NCBI GenBank assembly: GCA_014058105.1
Contig: JACGCM010001659.1
Location: 1,426,001-1,490,000, forward strand
Source of the DNA: Kingdonia uniflora
Taxonomy: Eukaryota > Streptophyta > Magnoliopsida > Ranunculales > Circaeasteraceae
Length of the DNA stretch: 64,000 bases
Direction of reading: 5' to 3'
This document shows, piece after piece, positions 24,301-36,300 of this stretch. The notes under the pieces are model-generated. The model was not told the DNA's origin. It made no database searches and was given only the letters and a program-made list of their open reading frames with translations. The position numbers and the translations under genes are program-made. The stretch's first letter is position 1. Every line of letters starts with the position of its first letter.

Positions 24301-27300
24301 TATTACAGGCTCTCCGCCAACATAAATTATTTTTGCAGTTGAAGAAGTGCTTTTTCATGGTGGATGCGGTCAATTTTTTGGGTTAAGTGATTTCTTCAAA
24401 TGGGATTTAGGTAGATGAGGAGAAAGTGCAGACAATCAGAAACTGACCGATACCTACATCGACTACTCAGGTACGGAGTTTCCATGGTCTAGCTACCTTC
24501 TAAAGGCGTTTTATTGATGAGTACAGCAGTATTATGGCCCCTATTACATCTCTTATGGGGAATGTCCCTTTTGAGTGGTTTCCAGAGGCTGAATCTGCGT
24601 TCGAGTTGATTAAACAGAAACTCGCCACCGCTCCAATATTAGCTTTACCGGATATCTCCGGACCTTTTTTTGATGTTACTACAGATGCTTGCAAAACAGG
24701 TATTGGAGCGACATTATCACAAGTTGGTAAACCTATTACTTACTTTAGCGAGAAACTATTAGGAGCACAGTTGCACTACTCCACCTACGATATTGAGCTA
24801 CTAGCAGTAGTTCGTTCTTTACGACAATCGAGACATTATTTGGTTCACTGTAAGTTCGTCATTCGTTCTGATCATGATACACTGCGCCATATGCATAGCC
24901 AATAGAGGGTATTTACCGACCAATCGACAGGCTAAGTGGTTCAGCTACCTGCAGAGTTTTCAGTTTCATGTCCAGCATATTAAAGGGAAGCAAAATGGGT
25001 TTGTGGACAAGATCAATCGGACGGCTCACTTGCTAGTAACCCTTAGGACTTCAGTTTTTGGTTTCAGTGAGCTACGAGAGTTATACACAGGAGATGATTA
25101 TTTCAGAGAGACCTATGACTTGTGCAAACATAAGGGGGGAGTTATTGGCGACTACTATATTCATGGCGGGTATCTATTCAAGGGACAGCCTTATGTATTT
25201 CGTCATCGCCTATGCGAGAGCGTCTAGTTTCTGAGGTACATGCGGGAGGCTTGGAAGGATACTTTGGGGTAATTAAGACTATGACACTTATGCGGGAAAA
25301 GTATTATTGGGGTACGATGTGTCGTGATGTCAATGCGTTTATCAAACGGTGTTATGCATGTGTTACGTGGAGAGATATATCAATGAATTTTGTGACGGGC
25401 TACCAAAGGTACGTGGGTTTGACTCAGTATTTGTGGTAGTTGATCGGTTTTCAAAGATGGCACATTTTATTCCTTGTTGTAAAACAGAGAATGCAGCATA
25501 TATTGCACAGTTATTCTTTAAAGAGGTGGTTCGCTTACATAAGTTACCGCATTCGATTACGTCGGACCGCGATAGGCGTTTTACAGGTGGGGAACTTTGT
25601 GGAGATTACTTCGTTGTAAATTATGTTTTTGTACAGTTTTTCACCCCCAAACTGAGGTTGTTAATCGAAGCTTGGGAGACTTACTGAGATGTGTTAGAGG
25701 GGATCGACCAAAGGAGTGGGATTTCGCATTGTCTCAGGCCGAGTTTGCTTTTAATAGCTCGATCAACAGTTCGACATGGTTATTACCGTTCCAAATTGTC
25801 ACTAGGTACAATCCAGATACATTATTAGATCTTGCACCAATTCCTTCGCTAGTACCAGCTTCAGCAAGTGCTATAGAGTTCGTCGACAAAATTCGCGAGC
25901 TTCATGATCAGGTTCAGCGCCACTTAGAGGAAGTTTATGTAGGAGTCAAAGAGAGCATGGATAAACAACGACGGGAGGTCATTTTTGTACCCCATCCCCC
26001 CGGGGATCTGGTTATGTTATATTTAGAAAAGGAACGACGTATGGGTAAAGCTTCCAAACTTCTACTATGTAAGACAGGTTCGTTTACAGTTCTCAGGAAA
26101 CATGAAGAGAATGCCTATGAAATTGATATTCCGGGTTCACAATCGAAGGTAGTAAATGTAAAACTATTTATCTTATTATCATGGTCAAGGATCATCGCCA
26201 TTACCCACGACACCTATTCCAGGTATACGTTTGCAAGACAATATCGACGAGATCCTTGATTAGTGAGTTGACACATCGGGACGTAGAGAGTTTCTGGTTC
26301 CATGGGTGCATAAAGGGACTGAGGATGATTCGTGGATTTTCGAGGACGTATTCGAGCAGTTGAATCTAGTCTTTTATGAGGATTATATCACATATTAGAA
26401 TGTGTGGTCGAATTCTTCCCTAGCAGGGGATAGTTGATAGATCGTGGGAATGGGTCGTTTACCCACAATCCCCTATTTTAGTAGTTTTTTTTTATGTTGA
26501 AGGTTTTTTATTATAAGTAGGGGAGTTAGTCAATTATAGTTAGTTCTTTTCTTTTATGTTATGTAAGTTTATGGGAAAAATCCTGGAAAACCCTAGTTTT
26601 AGTTAATTCAATTTTAACTTCCGCACTTTGAATCTATTACTTTGTTTTGTGTTGAGATATTGTTGGTTAATGTGTGATAAGATGCCATGAGACTAGATGA
26701 AAAAAATGCTAAATACGATATTGCGAATACTACGTCGCATTTGCGAATATTGCGATATAGCAAATTACATAATACTACTAATATACATGCATAAAATATA
26801 TACATACACGCAAAATAACAATTAAGTTTTTTTATGAAAAGATAATTAAAAAACTTGGCAAATTTAAATACGGGAAGGATTTAGAGACACTCAAAAACGG
26901 AACACTCAAGTCTCACTCAAAGGAAACCGGCTCTTATAATAGGGGAAGTCCCAAATTATAAGAGCCACTCTCATCTAATAGAGATGAGTGGTTCACTTGT
27001 AAATGGTTTGGCAGAGTCAGCAGCTATCCCTCACTCTTTCATGTGACGTGTCCGTTCCCTCTATTTATCCCCTCTCTCATCACAATTTGAAATTATTTCC
27101 CTAAATCACTCACCCACATGTCCTCTCTCTCTCTCTCTCTAACCGTCATCTCTGTCTCAGTTTACCATTAGATTCGAGATTAGGATTATTGATTATGAGA
27201 TTTCATATTAGGGGTAGAGCTTTCAGAGATTTTCTTTGACGCCGTAAATTGAAGTTAAGATTTCCCTCTCCAAACTCAAATTGGGATTTAAGGAATTTTC

Positions 27301-30300
27301 TCTATAAATTGACATTAGAGCTTGGATTTATTGGTTTTTTGGGTTTGAATTTCGTTTTGACACCGTTAATTGAAGTTAGGGTTTCCTCCTCACTACCTAT
27401 GAAGAGTCAGTACAAGGTGCATCATTTGGAATCAAGACCGTCTAAAGATTGTTGTTGGTTGTGATTCCCTTTGTTGTGCTCTCTCAATCTCTTTGAAGGT
27501 ACGATTGTGTTGAATTTTATTAAGTTTCAATTTGGTGGTTGCATGTTTAAACCTGTTTTTTCGGTATCGTTCCGCGTATTCTGAGTTGCGCATTTTTTCT
27601 ATTTTTTTAATGTATGTTAAGGAACTGATTACACTATCCTAAGATGTAATGTTGAGTATATGTAGGAGTTGTTTCCCCTTGTTTACTGCATGATTTGGAA
27701 CTGAGATGCCTTCGGATAAGGAGGTTCGGACATGAACTGCGTAGACATTGAAATTCTCAATACTCTTACTTGGTCGAGAATTCCCTTTGTTTAGATATTG
27801 CTAACTATGCTCTACCCGACAATTTAGGGATATATGATCTGGGACCATATGTATATTATTGTCGATATATAGATGAGTCGACAATGCTTGAAATAGTTTG
27901 TAATTAGTTCTTTGTCGGATTAATGCACTGATCGACAATAAAGTTAGCTTATACCAGCTAATTGTAAAATATACATACTAAATACTGGTTTCATATGCCT
28001 TGCATTCTTCTCTAGGTAAACAATTATGAAAGAAAAGTGGAGGCCATATTTGTTGTTTTCGATAAAGAAAAGCGGATCTCACGTGGACCATTAATGAACG
28101 ATTTAGCACCAAACTGGAGGCCGTATTTGTTGTTTTCGTGTTGATGTATTGGAGATTTGTAGGCTTCACGATGCAGTGGAGATTTGTGGAATTTGAAGAT
28201 TACTGGAATGTGCAGTAGTCATCGACAATATAAGGATGTACTGGAATAGAGAAGTAAAAATAAAATGTTGTACATTGTGAGATATGTAATTAGTGGTTCT
28301 CTTTCCTGTTTTTGACATGTTAGAAATAGTACTGTTGTACTAGATTTTGACTCCATTATACTATTCATGTTTAGTTTGAACTATGTTATTGTCGATTTGG
28401 CCAATATATCGACAATAAATTAGTAGTTGTGATTTGCCCAATACATTGAAAATAATTTAGTACTTGTCACTAACAATAATTTGTCAATATGTAATCTACT
28501 CAGCAATATTTTAATACTTGGATTTGCCCAGCACATCAACAATAATTTGTCGATCTGAATTGTACCCGACAATATTTTAGGACTTCACAATTGTCGATAA
28601 TGGTTTGTTATCGACAATAAAACAAGATAACAAACTAAGTTGGTACAGTTGTGTGAGAGTACTCATGCAAATTTCGTTGGGATAGAAGTTAGTCCTTAAA
28701 TATATGCAAACGGCTCAAGCTATGTTTTTTTGGTACACAAATTATGTCTTGAACGATTTCATACATGTATTTCTCATCCCTACTTTTACGTTTTTTTTTC
28801 TTCCATTGCATTTTGGTTTTCAAGGTTAAAACTAAATGGCTACAATAACACTACCGACATTACCAATTCCACCGATTACATTACAACAAAATCGATAGGT
28901 CGTTTCCCGTCAACAAATAAACAAAATATATATATATATATGTTGCTCTACCCGCTGTGTCATTGCATAATGTAACCAAATAATCTCAACTATAAACATG
29001 TTGTTGGTGTTGTTTTCTTGATGTTGCATTTACTTGATAGGATCCCTTACTTGATCAATGAAAGATACTGGATCAGTAGACAATAAAGGATGACATCCAC
29101 AATAAAACAACATGCTCAATGTAGACCTCTACCCCCGAGAATTGTCGAAATATGCGTGTATCAACAATATATAGTGTAATGTTAATTGTCAACCTATGCT
29201 TTCATCGACAATATTTGAATTTTCTTCATGCTTTGACCAGTTGTCTTGAACTGCCTTATGATCCTTGAATTGTCGATTATACGTGACTCGACGATAACGG
29301 TATACGTGAAACTGTCGAATTATGTTGTACTCGACAATCCTTGTAAATGCAATATTGTCAACAAATTCACTAGTCGATAATAACATAGCGAGAGTGAGAT
29401 TGTCGACGATCCTTGTACCTGGATTGGTACTCCACCCAAAAGCCAAAAAAGACTTGAAAAGCGATGGATAAATAACGAGAGTAATTGTTCTCCAGCGAGA
29501 GTGATTAAAATCCGAATAATTGTTCTTCAGCCATAGTAAGAGAAAGCAGCAAACCTCAATTTAGGATTATCACCTTTGTTCTTTACTGAGAGAGACTGCA
29601 ACTATTGATCTTCACATTATTGACTAAAAGAGAGTGAGAGTAAAAGAGAGAGAGAGGGGGGGGAGTAAATCTGAAACAAATTACGTACACCAAGCCAATT
29701 AGTCGTCACAACAAGCAATTGGGACGGTGAAGAGAAAGAGAACTATTATCACTCGTAGACGATGCTCTATGAGATGCAACCTGATTGAGAATCAAATATC
29801 AATTCATCTCTAATGGCAGCAATGAGTTCATCTCTAATGGCGAGAAATTGAGTTTGAGGGATCTCTCTTATTGTTTCTTTAAGAGAGAGAATAACAGAGA
29901 GACTTCAAATTATCAAATCTGCCATTGTTCCGGACCGAGAGAGAGAAGAAACCAGATCTGAGTGAAAGAGAAAGAGGAGAGGTTTGTTTTCAAAATTAAA
30001 ACTGCAGAGAAGAGAGAGAAAAAGAGAGAAAGATATTTGCCCACGTGAAGAAAGAGAGAGAGGGAGTGCATCTCTGCCAACTCATTTCAACCTAATATTA
30101 TTTGGGTTTTTCTTTTCCACCTCATCTATTATGAGGACCACTCATCTCTAGAGATGTGCGGTTCCTTTTGAGTGAGACTTGAGTGTCTCGTTTTTTAGTG
30201 TCTCTAAATCCTCTCCCATTTAAATATGCAAATCACTAATTGAGAAATTCAACAACGCTAAGTAGCTACTTAAAAAAAATGGCTGCGGTTTTGGCTATGG

Positions 30301-33300
30301 ATTAATATAGTTATAAACTAATTAGTAAATGAATAGCTGTAATAATAATCTTACTATCGTCATAAAACTAATAATATAGGATATTAGAAGTAATAATTAA
30401 ACTTACAATCGTAACCTCTAACATATATATGAAAGTATTATATTGGTAGTTTAGAAGTCGGAATTGCATTGCAGCTTGGCACATTCAAGCATTGTAATTG
30501 TTTCTTCCAAATTGCAAAAGAATGCGAGGAGATGCAATGCATTATTGTCTTAACGAATGAGGATAGCAACATTGAAATGCGATGTGAACCCAAGACACAT
30601 TTTTCACATCAATCGTAATTACAATCCCATTTTTTGCAATTAACTACCTTACTCTTAATGTATTGTAACTAGTTGTTCTAGTAAGGTTCTATAAATAAAG
30701 CATATGTAGAAGTAGTGAGCATAAATTAACACTCGATCCGAGGTTCTCTCTCTTTAGTGTCTCTCTTACGCAACTTTCTATATTTCTTCATGTTATTTTA
30801 TCCTTATCTTTCATCATGGTAGTGCAAATGCATCTAGGTGTTGTGGATTCAACATTTTGTTTATGAGATATTTAAATAATGATCCTCATTACATTATCAA
30901 AAACTAACACCATGAGGTGTTCACATTTTTTTACACCCCTACCATAGCATATGCATGGTTCAAAAATTTGGATCGGAAAAACTTGAACTCAGACCAACTT
31001 GGGCAAGTTTTGATGAGTTGCCTCAGATCGGACTCGATCATTGTTATTTCGATTAGTAATTAAATTTGAATATTTTGTTAATAGAACTCAGACTAACTCG
31101 ACAGAACTCGGGCGAACTCATTTGAGTTTTCCAAGTTGGATTGGGTTGACTCGGTTAAAGTATTCTATTATTTTGGTATATATTTCAAGTGACAAAAGGT
31201 GTTTGTTTTTGGAGCTGGCAAAGTGGCCCGCCAACCCAACCCAACCCTGTTTTTAGTGGGTTAGGGTTTAGCCTTAACGGGTTTCGTTTATTTTGAGTCA
31301 ACCCGAAGTGAACTGGTCACATTAACACATTAACAGGTCAGTTCAGGGTTTTGCCTCCCTTAACAGTTTCGGGTTGACTCGTGACCCGTTTAAAACTTAA
31401 AACATAGAAAATATATCTGGGTATTTTCATAAATGTATACTACATAACCGTAATAGCATAACCCCTCTTTCCCCATAACTCCAAAGCAATTAAGCAAATT
31501 GTCTCTCTTTACTCTGACTGCGATGGCGATCTTGGGTCTCTCTCATGTCTATCTCTCTTTCCCCTAAGCTAATTTTTTATATCTCCGCCTCTTCGTCAAG
31601 TCAATGTAAGCAGTGAACTCCCTCGCAAAGAACCTAGAGTCTGTATCAATCAGATCTACTCCTTCATTCATCCATAAGGCTTTGTTGGGTCTCTCAACCA
31701 TGTACGAATCACAAAAGTGGTGTAATGGTCTTCCCTGATTTTGTTTTTTATTTTTTCAAGTTGTGGAATTTTTTGTATGAGACTGAAATTGATAGCTCTG
31801 AAGTTGAGGAATTATATTGTCGTTGTTCTTTGGTTCTACCATCTTTGATTTACTTGTACTATATAGATCTGAAGTTGCAGGGATATATTAGTACCTATTT
31901 GGGAGTAAAATATATGAAAATGGGGTTTCCATGCGTTTAATTCATCGTGTTTCTTTCTTTTGTAATTTTGGAGTGAAAGTATGGGTTACAAGTTGACCTG
32001 GTTGTTGACTCATCCCAATATTTTTGGGGTTCATGGGACCGTGTCAGGTGGATTTAAACAGATAGGGTTCGGGTTTGCGGTATATGACCTGTTCATTAAA
32101 CAGGTCGGGTTCAGGGTTTTCTGACTCGACACGACCCAATTGTCATCTCTATTTGTTTTATGTATAATAATTTAACAAGTAGTTTGTATTTGTAATTTTG
32201 AATATAATGATATGGCAAGGATTTGATCTTAATACGAAATATTAAATGATAGTGGGTATAGTATTTTTTATTTTTTTTATTTTGCCTCAAAATAATTTGA
32301 TAAATAAACTTAAACTAACTCGTCAAATAGTAGCAAATATCAACTCAAATACTTGTGCATGTACAACAATTAGCTTGTGTTAAAAAGTTGACATATATTA
32401 TTTGTATTTCTAATTTTGGTCTGTATTTTTGTATTTCAGATCAATGAAACTCATACAAACTTAAGTCAACTAAGACCAACTCGACCTAATCCTAGCTGCA
32501 AAATACATCAACCAAGTTGAATTAAAAAGTGATATGTGATAACAATAGATACATATATAACTTTTTCTGCTGAAAAAATAACAACTTGGGGCCGGATCGT
32601 TTGATCCAACTCGAGATCAGCCGTGGGCAATCCCCGTCCCGAGTCCGAGTTTTTGAACAATGGGCATATGTCTTGGGCGCTTTTGGGCTACTAAGTCAAA
32701 TTCCTTCATATATGGTGTGACGACCTACCGAACGCCGGCCAAATTTACCCGAGCGTTTTGAGTTCTGTCCGAATGTATTTGTTCTCTATATCCTAATATA
32801 GCAGCACGCCAAGTTTCGTCGCAATCGGATTCAGTTAAGGGGGCGAAAAGGTCCAGTACGCTTCGTCTCATGTTTTAACGTTTCCTTTTGGAAGTTGACT
32901 ATTTACTTAGTAGCTATATTAAGGAGGAACCTTGGTCCGATCCTCCCCATGACTAAAAGAGCTTTAATGCTTGGTCATCAAGGACCCCGGCTCATGGACT
33001 ATCTACAAGGGATAGTTATGAGTTCTCCTAGGCCTAGGGTAGGCTAGGGGACATTGCCTCGCAATGCGGGCCGGTTTTCATTAGAGGGCTTCATATGGCG
33101 CCGCTATGCCCCGCGGGCTATCCGAGACGCACCGCCCCTTTCAGATGGACAGTATAATTAGTCCAGGCTCGTCGCCCCTTGAGATGAGTCCCTAAGATGG
33201 AAACCGGCATATTGAGCTACCCTGATCCGCTACAGGACAGGTGTGCTTCCGTATCTCGCGCGCGTCGTGAGAGATTACGCTGTAGGGATTATTGAGGGAA

Positions 33301-36300
33301 CCTTCAGCGTTGTTGCCTTTACTGAATAAATATTCAATGACCCCTCACGAGTATCCAGGATAATCCGGATGTCGCTCTAGCATCCGTGGGTTGTATGCCA
33401 CTGGCGCGCCGCGCCTGTGAAGATGGCTGGTACACGCCGACCTCGCGTCCGTGTACGCCGCACGGTCCCGTATTCCGCTGCACTCCGGGCACTGTAGAGT
33501 CGGTCCCGGCTACGGCCGTGACAGTTGGTATCAGAGCGAGAATAGCTTGTTGAAGCTTAGCTCTTGAGTTGGTAGAGCGTAGATGGATTGTGCCTACGTC
33601 TGCCTGAGCTAGACAGAGTTGGGTCTAGGCTTATCCGAGCAAGGCTTGCTGGGGGTTTGCTTGTCAGAGCGTAGATGGGTTGTGCCTACGTCCGTCGGAG
33701 TAAACGGAGTAATGATTCCCGAGTTGGTAGTATGGGTTACCCATTTGGCTGTTGTTCTCTCCAGAGCCGTAGTTGCTCTCTAGAGATGTTCCTAGCACCG
33801 TTGTGAACGCTTGTGGAGTGTGTTGCCTACATGTCAGTCGATATTGGACGCAAGAGAAAGGCTCCATATCCGAGCGCGAGATTGCTCAAGTAAAATGTGC
33901 TTTGGACAGTGACGCTAAGAGGAGGATTGAGATTGTGTTGGACGCGATGATCTATATCGTTGGTTGTCTCTAGAAGGCTGATCAGTGTCGCAGATGCTCT
34001 ATGAAGAATAGTAATAGAGCGATCTAGCAGGTTGTGATTGCATTCGGTCCGTATCCGCGCTGCGAAGTTTAGTAACAGGTGTGATCAAGGACGATGCCCC
34101 TCAGCAGAGATCGATATGGTCAGCGTCAGTTACCGAGTACTTTCGTGTGGAAGCCGCGATGCTTGGTTTTGTTGGAATTCCTTAGTGTCTACTAAAGATT
34201 GAAGAATCCTGAGAGATACTCGTTGTGATTGTCCTGAGTTGGACATTGAGACGTTCCAGAGGTGAATGTCATGCGCCGAGGATGAAGCGGCATGAAGTAA
34301 GAGATGAAGACATGGTTTGGGTCCCGAGTTTGCACGCAGTGATGTCGTCAGGTAGACGTCGAAGGCAGAGTGATTCGTTATGACGCGACATGAACTGCGA
34401 CCTCCCAGATGGGTTGTCGCTTGTCCGCAGTTGGTCCCCAGTTACTTGGGACCCTGCTTTGATCACTCCAAGAAGGCAAGTTGCCGAGTGATGTTTGTTC
34501 TCTGGCTCCGAGGTGAGTTTCAGGTTTGTCGGCGTTCGAGTACTCTAGCCGAGTTGATCCATGTTGTTCCACATGATGGTTCTGGGTCATTTTAAGCTCT
34601 CAGATGGAAGACTCACGTTTCCGAAGGTTAGTAAGTTACGTGGTTGTCGCAGAATAGAGTTGAGCTTCAGTCAGTTGTGCGGGTTACCTCAGACATGATC
34701 TCAGATGGAAGATTGCTCTAGGATGAAAGATCCTGAGCGGAATTGGATGTTAGTTTCCCAATTCCTTATCACTTGGTGGTTGGCGGTAGGGATAGAGTTC
34801 CCGCGCCTCGTTCTTTGTTTATATCGATGGAGTGTCTTTAGAAGACCACATCTCCGTGACCGGTTAGAGTTGGCTGCGTTTGTTGAAGCTAGTTCAAGAG
34901 ACAGAGAATGGCTACGCTTCAGTTCAAAGATGATTGCGACAGTATGAAGGTTGGTCTCCGCGAGTTTGATAGCAGTTGGACATGGCAAGCCAACGAGCTC
35001 AGGGCGACAGGTGCAGTGACAGTATCTTGTTCCCAAGTTCCCCAAGTACTCAGGTTGGAGTAGGGATGTAGAGATGGAGAAACGCTTCAGTAGTCCGTCA
35101 GTTATATGTCACAGCTTTGTTCTCGACGCGGACGTCGAGCTTATCGAGTGTGGGAAGAGCTGTAAGTTGTGACGCAGATGTATGCAGTTTCCAGCAAGGG
35201 TCACCACCACCAGAGTTTGGCAAGTACAGATGCCAATGTTAAGTCCTCGTTAGAGAAGAGGCATTGAGAAGTCCTCGTTAGAGAAGAGGCATTAAGAAGA
35301 CCTCCTTGGAGAGTGAGGCAGATTAGAGTCCTCCGGAGTGGAGAGACCTTTGGGGACGCCGGAGTGGCGATCACCCTTCCTGCAGCCAAGTTAGGTGCAG
35401 ATGCCATCTAGCGTTACATGGGTTAGATGATGGCCTACTACGAAGTGGTAGAGCAGAAACGCGGCTGCACAGATAGATGTCTCATGGGTTTTAGAAGTTC
35501 ACACAGAACGCCTTTATGGCGGACCTCGATGGTTAGCTGGCGGTAGGGAATAGAGTACCCGCGCCTAGATAGGCTGCCTCGATGGTTTTGTTGGCGGTAG
35601 GGAACAGAGTACCCGCGCCTCGTTGAGAGTATGCTACCTTCTAGGAGCTACCCTCCCTCGCCCAAGTGAACAATGAGTACCAGTTCAGTTCTATACTGGT
35701 AAGGCTAGAGTGCCGCATCTTGATGTTGTATCCCCGATGGTCCGTAAGAAGGGCGGACATGGTTGGAAGACCTTCGCAGAGTTGATTGAAGGGCAGTCAG
35801 GCTGTTTCAGCGTGCGGCAGATGTTCCGTACAGTTGGGGAGAGTTACCCCTTGGTTTTAGAAGACTTGCTCCTTGCCACTCGCAGATGAAGAGTGAAGTT
35901 TGAAGCCGAGATTCACAGAAGATTGAACTCTCGAGCAGCGAAGGCATTGTGCGACTTGGAAGTGAGCGCACTTTTGGGACGGGATTGGAGATATCCTCGT
36001 CGGGCTGTCCGGAGGAGACGCCCTTGGTTTGTCGAGAAGAGCGACATTCCACAGTGTCAGGGGAGAAGGCGCTTTGTAGCAGGATGCAGCGCATTTAAGA
36101 GGGCGCGATGCTAGAGTGCGCCGCCCATACATTTTTTCAGAAGGTTTGAGACCAAGAGACAATACCCAGAGGAGAAGGAAGACTCCAGTCGTATGAAGGT
36201 TCGGTCACTACGCACTTCAGTTGGAATGGGCGAAGTTAAGGTTCAGTTCTGAAGACACAGTTGTCAGCATCGAGACTAGCAGTTGGGCTCAGTATCCGCT

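Larger units (their letters stand above)
22553..26639 (+). mobile_element. Ty3/gypsy chromovirus, decayed, complete ends
   Basis: Two short LTRs (22553-22748, 196 bp; 26433-26639, 207 bp) are flanked by the 5-bp target duplication CTTTG (22548-22552 and 26640-26644). The LTR termini are TAATAG..CTATTA rather than TG..CA. The primer site TGGTACCAAAGC (22751-22762) resembles the initiator-Met tRNA site TGGTATCAGAGC, and a polypurine tract AGGGGATAGT precedes the right LTR. Coding remnants occur in the order gag, protease, reverse transcriptase, RNase H, integrase and chromodomain. It lies antisense in EML intron 9. Confidence 0.9.

Noticed and set aside
34269..35045. Host gene between the LTRs at 34.3-35.0 kb
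   Set aside because: Frames are short, lie on both strands, and the stretch is bounded by a single recent LTR element.
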